From: CAUPWF01 sp964367685 | GTDB taxonomy: Bacteria; Bacillota; Clostridia; Lachnospirales; Lachnospiraceae | Length of the DNA: 64,000 nt | Assembly: GCA_964367685.1 (NCBI GenBank) | Contig: CAYIYM010000004.1 | Location: 57,619-121,618 of the forward strand | Direction of reading: 5' to 3' | Part shown: in pieces, positions 46,401 to 54,952 of the stretch | How positions within the stretch are numbered: the first letter of the stretch is position 1 | How the letters are laid out: each line of letters opens with the position of its first letter | Made by a program: the position numbers and the translations under genes | Notes under the pieces: generated by a model | Databases searched by the model: none | What the model was told of the DNA's origin: nothing | The model's input: only the letters and a program-made list of their open reading frames with translations

Positions 46401-46765
46401 AGAATTTTGTAGATGATATGGCAGGAAAGGATTCAGGAGGAGAAGGGCAAAATCCAAAATATGTAGCTCTGTTAGCAGGATTTGCCATGCTTTATATGCA
46501 GCAGAGTAATCGAGATTCCAAAATCAAACTTGTATTACTGGATGAAGCATTTTCTAAAATGGATCAAGAACGAAGTGCAGTATGCCTCAAATACGCTAGA
46601 AAAATGGAGCTACAATTAATTGTTTGTGTACCAGACGAGAGACTACAATCGCTTATACGAAATGTAGATTCTGTGTATGGATTCCGCAGATTTAAAAATC
46701 AAGTACAAATGATGTATATAGACAAAGGAGAATATCTTACAGAATTAGAAGGAGAGCTTATATAA
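43409..46765 (+). CDS. jetC: Wadjet SMC-like ATPase JetC
   Basis: A 1118-residue SMC-family ATPase. Walker A GKSGSGKST is near residue 36; long coiled coils flank a central hinge region (about 440-620); the ABC signature DSGGEGQN is near residue 1010 and Walker B LVLLDEAF near residue 1045. It is the loop-extrusion motor. The stop lies in the loop arm of a terminator hairpin. All motifs are intact, so the system looks functional. Confidence 0.92.
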   Translation: MIRKNKKIFTRLCLNNWGGVNHEILEFHEYVNLFSGKSGSGKSTVMDAIQVILYGSFSSSFLNKAADDAKNRRSVLSYLRGEQKDGSANREGKDFCSTIVLEIEDKANHMVSCVGLVFEVRKSDNELKRFSYFSHSGRIPEGAYINQNGVPYTIRDIKALVEERQRSEDNVGKYDINRTYVTKEAYLKTLNDAIMGYVDGNRFTTMEKSAIALRMTNGTGQFIRDYMFPKSEGDTIQKISEQLGAYQEITNQIEDLKKRIDELTVIHEHGLLITTAQADKLKAQKILQCMEVEQSKLRIEEKTQAHEEVAGILLQLEGECTKLIEARKMIEDELIDVSANIKASDLGAKLRSQEELKKRGEVLANNYREWNRILESLIQWEQDEIITDYVSNPMLNRIAAFKEGTISVSECKTLRDNISDTKKQLEIEYEDYNDSKREINKLLTEKKKLIEDIKNNRKPYGDQVRKAKSALSSRLSAIYGRTISVHVFADLFDIKEEEWKNAVEGRLGRMKTSLITEPRYAREAAVIFREMKEFQHVELINSKAIEDTEPKAKKNSLYEVVKTEYEYIDLCLKRYLGKVIKCELVSQLEEARDGVMKDCYAYSNFIYRHLKKQDYTTYACIGTKVSKAKLKEYEAEARELEAEHEEHCKIVEALKEARDFESLNRDTDYLVDLSKAAVELEKVVVEQDKLNREIKELQEGTFKELQEKEQKLQLERAEADKKVSLMNEKLTNEKARKAMLQVDISHAERDLERYLSGYVADEELELWVRQEALKRFGAEKSKQTNQITVLDEQIENANKDRHKARIRYILDYPNDGFDGSEISNEKYDMRLEEYRKNYEEKYLVEFEKQAKLIHTSLRENVLAAIHGDIKAAKRHTHEINRLLRDTNFSDSTYQIKIEAAKDENGQFYEMLMAEELDSKNINNHGFDGQISFGEDAFYQKYEQKIKLLIEKFMPHSKGDTISFEQRQKEMEYYSDYRNYLSFSMFEQVTDENGMVIRENFVDDMAGKDSGGEGQNPKYVALLAGFAMLYMQQSNRDSKIKLVLLDEAFSKMDQERSAVCLKYARKMELQLIVCVPDERLQSLIRNVDSVYGFRRFKNQVQMMYIDKGEYLTELEGELI

Positions 46766-46780
46766 GCTCTCCTTCGGGTT
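46748..46780. terminator. terminator at the jetC stop
   Basis: A perfect 12-bp stem (46748-46759, 46764-46775) with a 4-base loop contains the end of jetC. It separates jetC from the convergent RelA/SpoT gene. The plus-strand T-tract is short (GGGTTT). Confidence 0.7.
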
Positions 46781-47379
46781 TAGGTATTCGTTTCTTCGAT
46801 TAAATCCTTGATGGTCTGCATGCTAATATCTATGGATGCTAATTCATCTGCACAACGTTTTAATTCTTGAACGATGACATTCTTATTAGCAATCTCTTTT
46901 TTGTATTTTAATTTGTGCTCTAAACTCGCCCAAGAATCTTGTGAAATAGTTCGAACTTGAATCTCGATAGGATAAAGATCACCATCAATGGATACATTGC
47001 AGATTACATGAAGACTACGATAGCCATTTGGCTTAGCGTTGGTAATATAGTCTTTGATTGTGATAATTTGAAAGTACTTATGCTGTTTTAACGCATCTAA
47101 AAGAATGAAGATGTCGTCAACAAAACGCATGATTACTCGAATTCCTATAACATCCTGAATATTTGTGATACTAGACTTAGGGGTAACTTCAAATCCAAGT
47201 TTCTCTAGTTTACATTTTGTGCTATCTGTTGACTTTATACGACAATAAATATGCTCTATAATGTCATGTTCTTTCTCAGAAATAAGCTCTAGCTCTTTCG
47301 TACATTCTGTAACAATTTGTTGAAATATCTCTCGATAATCTTTGAAAAAATCTTGTTCCGTTACTAAATCTTGTTCCAT
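46780..47379 (-). CDS. RelA/SpoT-domain (p)ppGpp synthetase-like protein (small alarmone synthetase)
   Basis: A 199-residue small alarmone synthetase-like protein: a RelA/SpoT synthetase domain with no hydrolase, TGS or ACT domains. Motifs: RIKSTDS near residue 40, DVIGIRVI near residue 75, KPNGYRSLH near residue 115 and EIQVRT..W..LEHKLKYK near 138, covering the pyrophosphate, metal and nucleotide contacts. ATG 47379 is chosen over 47415 because GAAAGGA precedes it. It lies 59 bases downstream of the histidine kinase, so it may belong to the same transcript. It likely makes (p)ppGpp or pGpp under stress; the trigger is unknown. Confidence 0.83.
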   Translation of the reverse strand: MEQDLVTEQDFFKDYREIFQQIVTECTKELELISEKEHDIIEHIYCRIKSTDSTKCKLEKLGFEVTPKSSITNIQDVIGIRVIMRFVDDIFILLDALKQHKYFQIITIKDYITNAKPNGYRSLHVICNVSIDGDLYPIEIQVRTISQDSWASLEHKLKYKKEIANKNVIVQELKRCADELASIDISMQTIKDLIEETNT

Positions 47380-47438
47380 AAATAAATCCTTTCTTGAAGT
47401 AATTGTATGATACACAGGATAGTGTGGTAGTTACGATA

Positions 47439-48656
47439 CTATAAAAACACTGTAAAGCGAAGTGATTTACCATCTGGACTCTGAGCGTGGATACTACCTT
47501 TGTGATTGTGTACAATGCTTTTTACAATCGAAAGGCCTATACCAAAGCCAGGGGTTTTGCTATTACGAGAGTCATCTTCTCGGTGAAAACGTTCAAACAA
47601 ATGATTATAGTTTCCTTTGACAAGTCCATCTGCAGGGTTCGTTACAGTGAAAATGATTTTATTTGCTTTTTTAATTAAGGTAATATGAATATCATCATTT
47701 GAAGTTGTGTACTTCAATGCATTTTCAATGATAGTCGAAAATAAAGTACGGATGGAATCTTCATATCCACGATATGTTAAATTCGGTGTAATTGTAACGT
47801 GGAATGGGACTTCTAAAGTAATTGCAGAGAAACTATCAATGACCTCTTGTAAGGAATCAGAAATACAAAAATCGGTTTTAATTCCCAGATCCTCCTGTTC
47901 CGTATATTTGGAAAGAGAAACAAGATGACTTACTAATTTATTTAACTTCTCTGTTTGAGTATGTATGCTTTGAGTCCATTGATTTTCAGATTCAGTTAAC
48001 TCAATCACTTCGGTATTTGCTTTGATAATTGCCAAAGGTGTTTTTAATTCATGACTTACATTGGTAATAAATTGTTTTTGTTTAATCTGTGCATCTATCA
48101 TTGGTTGAACAGCTCTTCCTGCTAATATGCGAGAAAGTATCATTACCAATAAAATTACGATAAAGGAAATACTAAGCATACTATTTGTTACAACATTAAG
48201 TAAAAACAATAGTTCACTAGCGTTGGTGAATACAACTTGCTTTCCAGTATCAAATTCTTCAATTGTATATTTATAATTTAATACATATCCTTCTGTATTG
48301 CCGGTTTCTAATGCGTTATCAATGATATCATAAACTTGTTTTTGAGCAGTAATGGACACATTAGAGGTATTAATTTCTATTATCTTATTTTCGGAATCTA
48401 ATTCCGCATAGAAAAAACGTGTACTTCTTATATTCTCTACATCTAAATAAGACAAAGGACTTTGGATAGGATCGAAGCTAGGTGATTCTGGCAAAGTACC
48501 TCTATTCTCAATAATAATTGAATTCACTTCATCCATATTTTGATCAATAATATATCTAAGACCAAGGTGCATTATTACTGTAAGCGAGAATAAAACGATG
48601 CAACTTACCAAAGTGGAAATTAGTACGAATCGTTGTTTTAGTCTTTTTTCAATCAT
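47439..48656 (-). CDS. sensor histidine kinase (HisKA type)
   Basis: A 405-residue membrane kinase. Transmembrane helices at about 10-33 and 150-175 flank an extracellular sensor of about 115 residues. The HisKA site is VSHELKTPL with His202, followed by an HATPase domain (IENALKYT; GFGIGLSIV). Its ATG overlaps the response regulator stop (ATGA). Stimulus unknown; the layout resembles kinases of antibiotic- or envelope-stress systems. Confidence 0.92.
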   Translation of the reverse strand: MIEKRLKQRFVLISTLVSCIVLFSLTVIMHLGLRYIIDQNMDEVNSIIIENRGTLPESPSFDPIQSPLSYLDVENIRSTRFFYAELDSENKIIEINTSNVSITAQKQVYDIIDNALETGNTEGYVLNYKYTIEEFDTGKQVVFTNASELLFLLNVVTNSMLSISFIVILLVMILSRILAGRAVQPMIDAQIKQKQFITNVSHELKTPLAIIKANTEVIELTESENQWTQSIHTQTEKLNKLVSHLVSLSKYTEQEDLGIKTDFCISDSLQEVIDSFSAITLEVPFHVTITPNLTYRGYEDSIRTLFSTIIENALKYTTSNDDIHITLIKKANKIIFTVTNPADGLVKGNYNHLFERFHREDDSRNSKTPGFGIGLSIVKSIVHNHKGSIHAQSPDGKSLRFTVFL

Positions 48657-49324
48657 TTTGCCTCCAGTGAATATCCAGTATTCCTAGTAACCTTGATTAC
48701 TGCATTTGCATTAAGTGCTTGTAACTTCTTTCGCAAGTAAGAGATATAGACCCAGACTACATTTATTTCACTATTATTATCATAGCCCCAGATTTTCTCC
48801 ATAAATCGTTCGCTCGTAATCAAATGAGAAGGGTTAATCATTAACATTTCTAACATCTGGAATTCTTTATTCGCTAATTTAAAGGTGCCTTTTTCTGATT
48901 TGAGTTCATAAGTAGCTCGATCGAGTGTGAAATTCTCGAAAGTGAGTAACGAACTTGTCGCATCGGATTGTTCTCGTGTCATAGCACGGATACGTGCCAG
49001 TAATTCCTTAAGTGCAAATGGTTTTGTCAAATAATCATTTGCTCCAGCATCTAGTCCTAATACCTTATCGTCTAATTCGCCCTTAGCTGTAAGCATAAGG
49101 ATTGGGATTTTGTTTCCCGTTTCACGAACTTTTTTCAAGACAGATATTCCATCTAGCTTTGGCATCATTATATCAAGAATGATAGCGTCGTAGTTACCAG
49201 CAGCAATAAAGTCCAAAGATTCCAATCCATCATAAGCGGCATCAACGGAGTAATTGCTGTGCCTTAAAAGTGCACATAGTGCATTCGATAATTCTATTTC
49301 ATCTTCACAAAGTAATATTCTCAT
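48653..49324 (-). CDS. OmpR/PhoB-family response regulator
   Basis: A 223-residue regulator with receiver domain (phospho-acceptor Asp51 in LDIMMPKLDG; Lys in TKPF) and winged-helix DNA-binding domain from about residue 125. First gene of the minus-strand unit regulator-kinase-(p)ppGpp synthetase. AAGGAG precedes the ATG. An 11-bp direct repeat upstream may be its own operator. Confidence 0.92.
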   Translation of the reverse strand: MRILLCEDEIELSNALCALLRHSNYSVDAAYDGLESLDFIAAGNYDAIILDIMMPKLDGISVLKKVRETGNKIPILMLTAKGELDDKVLGLDAGANDYLTKPFALKELLARIRAMTREQSDATSSLLTFENFTLDRATYELKSEKGTFKLANKEFQMLEMLMINPSHLITSERFMEKIWGYDNNSEINVVWVYISYLRKKLQALNANAVIKVTRNTGYSLEAK

Positions 49325-49366
49325 AAGTAAACTCCTTTTTTTATTCTGACAATAGAATATCAGAAA

Positions 49367-49388
49367 AACCTTAAATGAACTTTAAATT
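49367..49388 (-). promoter_or_regulatory. 11-bp direct repeat, candidate autoregulatory operator
   Basis: Two tandem 11-mers (49367-49377, 49378-49388) read ATTTAAxGTTx on the minus strand. The 11-bp period is typical for OmpR-family dimers. It lies about 45 bases upstream of the regulator start. Confidence 0.4.
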
Positions 49389-49473
49389 ATCTAATATTTT
49401 TATAAAATTATTTTTGAATATGAGAATAGGTGTCTAAATTTGAAAAATGTGTTTCTTTATTTATGAGAATATC

Positions 49474-49502
49474 TTGCGAGAATGGATAGAATAGAGTAAA
49501 TT
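49474..49502 (+). promoter_or_regulatory. candidate glpK promoter
   Basis: TTGCGA (49474-49479), 17-base spacer, TAAATT (49497-49502). Confidence 0.35.
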
Positions 49503-49542
49503 TAAGTATAAGTGTATTTTATAACCTAGAGGAGTAAACATT

Positions 49543-51048
49543 ATGAAGAAATATATTATGGCATTAGATGCAGGAACTTCAAGTAATCGATGCATCTTAT
49601 TCAACGAATCAAGTGAAATGTGTAGTGTGGCGCAGAAAGAGTTTACACAGATTTATCCCAAGCCAGGTTGGGTAGAGCATGATGCAAATGAAATCTGGTC
49701 TACTCAAGTAGGAGTTGCTTATGAGGCGCTGTCAAAACTTAGAGTAACAGCAGAGAATATTGCAGCAATTGGAATTACGAATCAACGTGAAACAACGATT
49801 GTATGGGATAAGAAGACCGGAGAACCAATCTACAATGCAATTGTGTGGCAGTGTCGTCGAACATCGAAGTATTGTGACTCATTAAAACAAAGAGATGGAT
49901 TTGTAGATATGATTCAACAAAAAACTGGCCTTGTTATGGATGCATATTTCTCAGGAACTAAATTGAAGTGGATTCTAGATCATGTGGAAGGTGCAAGAGA
50001 GAAGGCTGAACAAGGCGAGCTGTTATTTGGAACAGTAGAAACTTGGTTTATTTGGAGAATGACAAAAGGGCGTGTTCATGCTACAGATTTTTCTAATGCC
50101 TCGCGAACTATGTTATTTAATATTAATACATTAGAATGGGATCAGGAAATCCTAGAAGAATTCAATATTCCTAGAATTATGCTACCAGAAGTAAAACCAT
50201 CTAGCGGATATTTTGGTGATAGTGATCCTGAAATTTTTGGTAAGGCAATTCCAATAACAGGAGCAGCGGGAGATCAACAGGCGGCACTATTTGGTCAAAC
50301 ATGCTTTCAACCTGGTGAAGCGAAAAATACATATGGAACAGGGTGTTTTCTTCTTATGAATACAGGTAAGAAGCCTGTTTTTTCTAAAAATGGACTTTTA
50401 ACTACTATTGCATGGGGGATTGATGGAGAAGTAAATTATGCAATTGAGGGTTCCATCTTCGTTGCAGGTGCATCCATTCAATGGCTACGAGACGAAATGA
50501 AATTAATTGATTCATCTAAAGACTCTGAACAGTTGGCTCAAAGAGTAGAGGATACAAATGGATGTTACGTAGTTCCCGCATTTACGGGATTGGGCGCGCC
50601 ACATTGGGATCAATACGCAAGAGGTACAATCGTAGGAATTACACGAGGTGTAAATAGATATCACATTATTCGTGCAACGCTAGATTCCATCTGCTACCAG
50701 GTGAATGATATTTTATTAGCTATGAAAGCGGATTCTGGAATTGAGCTAGCATCTTTAAATGTAGATGGTGGAGCAAGTGCAAATGACTATATTATGCAAA
50801 CACAGGCGGACATAATCTCAGCACCGGTTAATCGACCACTTTGTGTAGAAACCAGCGCAATGGGAACCGCATATTTAGCTGGGCTTGCGGTTGGATATTG
50901 GGCAAATAAAGAAGAGGTTATGAATAAGTTGACGATTGAGCGTACATTTGAACCAGCTGTGCCAGAAGAAAAACGTCAAAGTATGGTAAAAGGTTGGAAT
51001 CGAGCAGTGAAGTATGCATATGGGTGGGCAAATGATGAAGAAAGATAA
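49543..51048 (+). CDS. glpK: glycerol kinase
   Basis: A 501-residue FGGY kinase that makes sn-glycerol-3-phosphate from glycerol and ATP. Length and motifs are standard: LDAGTSSNR at the start, GITNQRET near residue 80, GAAGDQQAALFGQ near residue 240 and DGGASANDY near residue 408. GAGGAG precedes the ATG. There is no glpF or glpD beside it. Instead the 3' end overlaps the carotenoid-oxygenase/START gene, so the two are translated together. Confidence 0.94.
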   Translation: MKKYIMALDAGTSSNRCILFNESSEMCSVAQKEFTQIYPKPGWVEHDANEIWSTQVGVAYEALSKLRVTAENIAAIGITNQRETTIVWDKKTGEPIYNAIVWQCRRTSKYCDSLKQRDGFVDMIQQKTGLVMDAYFSGTKLKWILDHVEGAREKAEQGELLFGTVETWFIWRMTKGRVHATDFSNASRTMLFNINTLEWDQEILEEFNIPRIMLPEVKPSSGYFGDSDPEIFGKAIPITGAAGDQQAALFGQTCFQPGEAKNTYGTGCFLLMNTGKKPVFSKNGLLTTIAWGIDGEVNYAIEGSIFVAGASIQWLRDEMKLIDSSKDSEQLAQRVEDTNGCYVVPAFTGLGAPHWDQYARGTIVGITRGVNRYHIIRATLDSICYQVNDILLAMKADSGIELASLNVDGGASANDYIMQTQADIISAPVNRPLCVETSAMGTAYLAGLAVGYWANKEEVMNKLTIERTFEPAVPEEKRQSMVKGWNRAVKYAYGWANDEER

Positions 51049-53686
51049 TGCGTTTCAATACAGGGAAATATATCCAAGATTAAGATATGCGATGGGAGCA
51101 GGGCGTAAAGCATATCGTGCAATAAAAGATGTACAATGTAAATATAAAACAAGAAGATCCTATTCTAATGTCATTCCTGACTCATATCAAGTATGTAATA
51201 CGACAACAATAGATTCTAAGATTACATTGAATTTGCTAGAGGGTGAGTTGCCAAATGATTTGCATGGGAATCTCTATATTTGTCAATGCATGGGGACACC
51301 AGAAGCCTTTATGGTAGGAGATACCAATCTAGTGAAGATACATTTGAGTGAAAATGAAGTGACCTTAGAAAATAAGTTGATGTGGAATCCAGCAGCGATA
51401 GCACGGTTGGCATTAGAGGATACAAAATACCGATTTGATCATCTAGGGTTAATGTTTTTATCACCAGGGATAGGGATGTTTTCATACACAGAAGGAGTCT
51501 ATCTTTTGCCAGATGGGCGTTTAGGAATAACAAGTGATGTAGACCGTCCATGGATTGTAGAACGAGATACACTTCAAGCAACAACACCACTTGGAGCAAG
51601 AAAGGATTGGCTTCCAATGATGGCCGGGAAAAATGGTGACGTTATGGGATCCTTGTTTTCTGGATATAGTAATTCTCATGTTATTTATACAGATACAGAA
51701 ACAAACGAATTATTTTTGGTGAATTATCAATATAAGCAACAAGACGGCACCCATCCATGTAATTTAATCAAATGGGATGGTGGCGAAACCTTTGAATCTT
51801 GGTCTGTTGTGGATGAAGAAGGAACATCTATTCAAATCATGCAAAGCATACATGAATTGATTTTCACAAAAGATTATATTCTCCTTGCGGATACAGCATT
51901 TATTGCAGGAACTGAGATGTTGACGCCATGGAAGAATGCTCCACTACCAAATCCTAAAACGATTATTTTCATTGTGGATCGTCGACATATGATAGCTGAG
52001 AACAAAGAAGTTGTTGCAAAACGAATTGTTGTAGATGAGGCTTGTATTCATCTAATGGCGGAATATGAAAACCCAGAGGAGATGATTCAACTATATATGT
52101 TACATACCCCAGCAACAAATACTGCGGAAATTATCAAGGATTCCGATGAAGATCTGGATGGTCTTTTATTTCCGAAGCATTTAGTGGGATATGGAACACT
52201 TCCAGTTCTAGATTTATCAAGTGTAGGAAAGCACGTGCTAGATATGAATAATGGAAGTGTCGTGAAATCAGAATATATTGCAGAAAAAGAATATTGCTGG
52301 AGTCCATATTTGTATACCTATATGGGGCGTCAAATAAGACCATTCCAAGAGCAAGATTTGTATGTAATGTTCAAAGGTTTTTCAAGGGAAATGCTTCCAA
52401 AGCGTATTTATGAAGCTTACAAAGATGTAGATAATCGAAGACTATCATTAGAGGAAATGCTAGGGAAGGATGGAATCAATAGTACGAATTCAATTGCAAG
52501 GATTACGAAGGATCCATTTAAAATTGCAGATGCCTATACCTTACCGGATAAAGTGTTATTATATACAATTTCTTGTGTAGAATCAGATGAAGAGGGAAGA
52601 GATGGCTATATTATTGCAGGAGTGGTTCGTGATGTGGAAGAAAATCAAGAAACATCAGGGAACGAGTACTGGATTTTTGATGGGGGCAATCTAAGTCAAG
52701 GTCCAATTTGTAAATTAGGACATAAATTACTGAATAACGCGGTGCTTTTTCATACTGTCTATCTATCAGATAAGGTGGAAGAGCAACTTAATAATAAAAA
52801 GGTAACTTATCATGTAGATGTACGAGAAGATTATACTTCGGAAGAATTAAAAAAGTGGGATCCTTGTGTAGAAGAAGTGTTCCAGAAACTGATTTGGCCA
52901 TATTTTGATTTGGAAAAGAATGAAGTAGAGACAGTCAATCAAACCTTGGAAGAATTTAAAAGGCGAAGAGTTCCTAGACATGGTGGGAAGGCGCACTTAA
53001 TTGGAGAAGAGCGTATTACAAATGCTCCAGATTTTGCAAAGCGTATGTTTGCAGAGGCAGAAGTTATCTTCGCATCAACAGGATGGCAGTTAGAGACGAA
53101 AAAGGATGGTGTATGGGTAGAATCCAAGCCAGTCTCAGGTGTATTTGAAGATTCAGGTGTCTGTGTAACAAGGGCATCGGGGATAATAGAAGCACCTGCA
53201 AAGGAGTTTTTTGAGTTTATAACATCGCCAAAAGGATATGCTGTGATTGATCCGGTTAGCAATCCAGATGATCATTCGAAGGCACCACTTGAAATTTATG
53301 AATGGAAAGAAGGAGCACGGTTAGAAGCAGCGATTGCATCTACGAATATTCCAATGATGGCACCATGCGATTTTGTTGTATTAAATGCCATTGATCCAGA
53401 GGTGAGGATTTTTGCATCAAAATCGATCATACATCCAAGTAGGCCAGGTGGAAGCAAATACAGCAATGAGGATATGCCAGAAAATGGAAGAGAACGAGCA
53501 TTAAATACATTTGTAATTAAAATTGAAGAAATAGATGAGAACACTTGTAGAGCGCTCTGTGTGAATTATGCAGATATGGCGGGGAAAACATCTCCTAAAA
53601 TGAATAACTTTGTGAATAAGAAGATGTTTTTCGGACCATTATATAAAAGAATGCATCAGGCTGCTAAGGAAATAAAATACATATAA
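51032..53686 (+). CDS. carotenoid-oxygenase-like (RPE65 family) protein fused to a START-like domain
   Basis: An 884-residue two-domain protein. Residues about 30-600 resemble the carotenoid cleavage oxygenase family: GELPNDLHGNLY near the start and four His at about 216, 274, 340 and 574. They match the iron ligands of that seven-blade propeller, and the first three are spaced as in the cyanobacterial enzyme. Residues about 680-880 resemble a START/polyketide-cyclase lipid-binding domain. ATG 51032 is preferred over 51014 because GGGTGGG precedes it; 51035 is also possible. It overlaps glpK by 17 bases or more. Substrate unknown; a lipid or isoprenoid is inferred. Confidence 0.65.
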   Translation: MMKKDNAFQYREIYPRLRYAMGAGRKAYRAIKDVQCKYKTRRSYSNVIPDSYQVCNTTTIDSKITLNLLEGELPNDLHGNLYICQCMGTPEAFMVGDTNLVKIHLSENEVTLENKLMWNPAAIARLALEDTKYRFDHLGLMFLSPGIGMFSYTEGVYLLPDGRLGITSDVDRPWIVERDTLQATTPLGARKDWLPMMAGKNGDVMGSLFSGYSNSHVIYTDTETNELFLVNYQYKQQDGTHPCNLIKWDGGETFESWSVVDEEGTSIQIMQSIHELIFTKDYILLADTAFIAGTEMLTPWKNAPLPNPKTIIFIVDRRHMIAENKEVVAKRIVVDEACIHLMAEYENPEEMIQLYMLHTPATNTAEIIKDSDEDLDGLLFPKHLVGYGTLPVLDLSSVGKHVLDMNNGSVVKSEYIAEKEYCWSPYLYTYMGRQIRPFQEQDLYVMFKGFSREMLPKRIYEAYKDVDNRRLSLEEMLGKDGINSTNSIARITKDPFKIADAYTLPDKVLLYTISCVESDEEGRDGYIIAGVVRDVEENQETSGNEYWIFDGGNLSQGPICKLGHKLLNNAVLFHTVYLSDKVEEQLNNKKVTYHVDVREDYTSEELKKWDPCVEEVFQKLIWPYFDLEKNEVETVNQTLEEFKRRRVPRHGGKAHLIGEERITNAPDFAKRMFAEAEVIFASTGWQLETKKDGVWVESKPVSGVFEDSGVCVTRASGIIEAPAKEFFEFITSPKGYAVIDPVSNPDDHSKAPLEIYEWKEGARLEAAIASTNIPMMAPCDFVVLNAIDPEVRIFASKSIIHPSRPGGSKYSNEDMPENGRERALNTFVIKIEEIDENTCRALCVNYADMAGKTSPKMNNFVNKKMFFGPLYKRMHQAAKEIKYI

Positions 53687-53691
53687 TATAT

Positions 53692-54780
53692 TTATTGGGA
53701 ATTACGAATAGCCCATCTCATTTTGGTACAACTTGCACGACCATTATTGCGACATTCCTCAGGAGATGGATAGATTACATCTTTGGCGATATCACTATAT
53801 ATGCCCTCTGATAAGAATCGCTTGAATGATTTCTTGACTAGGCGATCTTCTCCAGAGTGAAAGGTAAGAATAGCAATACGTCCACCAGGTGCAAGTACAT
53901 CAGGCAGCTTCTCAAGAAAGCTTTCAAGTACTTCGAATTCTGCATTTACATCAATGCGAAGTGCTTGAAATGTGCGCTGACAAGTTTTCTTGATTTTTTT
54001 GTCACGTTCTTTTTCAGGTAAGAAACTTAAGGTGTCAGCAATGAGATTTCTTAGGTCAGAGGTGGTTTCGATAAACTCTTTTTTCTTATTTTTTGCAAGT
54101 ATAGCACGGGCAATTTCTGATGCGTAAGGTTCATCTGCATTCTCAACTAACATTCCCTCTAATTCACGTAGTGTTACATCTTTTAGTCGTTCAGCGGCAG
54201 AGACACCCTTCTCAGGGTTTAGGCGCATGTCTAAAAGTCCTTCAGATTTATAGGAAAACCCTCTCTCAGGGTTGTCAATCTGCATTGAGGAAACACCGAG
54301 ATCTGCTAACATAAAATCAAATGCTCCATGTTCTTCTTTTACAAGGTCAATGTTAGCAAAATTTTGTTGAATAATAGTTAATATATCAGGGCCATAGCCC
54401 TTATTGGCTAATCGCTTCTTTGTTTTTTCAATTTCGATTGGATCGACGTCTAGGCCATATAGATGTCCTTTACCTTTTAAGCACTCTAACATAGCAGATG
54501 AATGTCCGCCATAGCCAAGGGTTGCGTCGAGACCTTTTTCGCCTGGTTGAATTTTTAGAAATTCGATGATTTCATTGACACAGATAGAGATGTGCATTCC
54601 AGCAGGCGTGCTTCCTTTATTAATTACATGTGCAATGGTATCTGCATATTTTTCAGGTTGTAGTTCTTTATATTTCTCGCTGAATTTCTTTGGGTGTGTT
54701 CCTTTGTATCTTACACGTCTTTTGTGAGGCGTAGAAGAGGTATCGGAAGATAGGTGATTATTTTGATTGTTTTGATCCAT
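53692..54780 (-). CDS. rsmH: RsmH-family 16S rRNA (cytosine-N4) methyltransferase
   Basis: A 362-residue SAM-dependent methyltransferase. The RsmH core starts near residue 60 (GMHISICVNEII; LDATLGYGGHS; LADLGVSSMQID; RTFQALRIDVN; FHSGEDRLVK). It modifies C1402 of 16S rRNA. About 55 basic residues (KRRVRYKGTHPKK) precede the core, and the gene is not in a cell-division cluster, so it may be a second copy with a different target. CGAGGAAA precedes the ATG. It converges on the START fusion gene with only 5 bases between. Confidence 0.85.
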   Translation of the reverse strand: MDQNNQNNHLSSDTSSTPHKRRVRYKGTHPKKFSEKYKELQPEKYADTIAHVINKGSTPAGMHISICVNEIIEFLKIQPGEKGLDATLGYGGHSSAMLECLKGKGHLYGLDVDPIEIEKTKKRLANKGYGPDILTIIQQNFANIDLVKEEHGAFDFMLADLGVSSMQIDNPERGFSYKSEGLLDMRLNPEKGVSAAERLKDVTLRELEGMLVENADEPYASEIARAILAKNKKKEFIETTSDLRNLIADTLSFLPEKERDKKIKKTCQRTFQALRIDVNAEFEVLESFLEKLPDVLAPGGRIAILTFHSGEDRLVKKSFKRFLSEGIYSDIAKDVIYPSPEECRNNGRASCTKMRWAIRNSQ

Positions 54781-54907
54781 AATGATTTCCTCGCTAGATA
54801 TATTTGTTATCGTACTTAGTATAGTTTATTTTGCTCAATTAAACAATGAATAAAAAAAGGATGGGTGACATGAATAAAAAAAAGATGATTACGGAGATAA
54901 AACAAGG

Positions 54908-54913
54908 TATAAT
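54908..54913 (+). promoter_or_regulatory. candidate -10 of the cysK transcript
   Basis: A perfect TATAAT 40 bases before cysK, but no convincing -35. Confidence 0.3.
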
Positions 54914-54952
54914 AAGATAAATAGTAAAGAGATATCATAGGAGGGGCTAATG

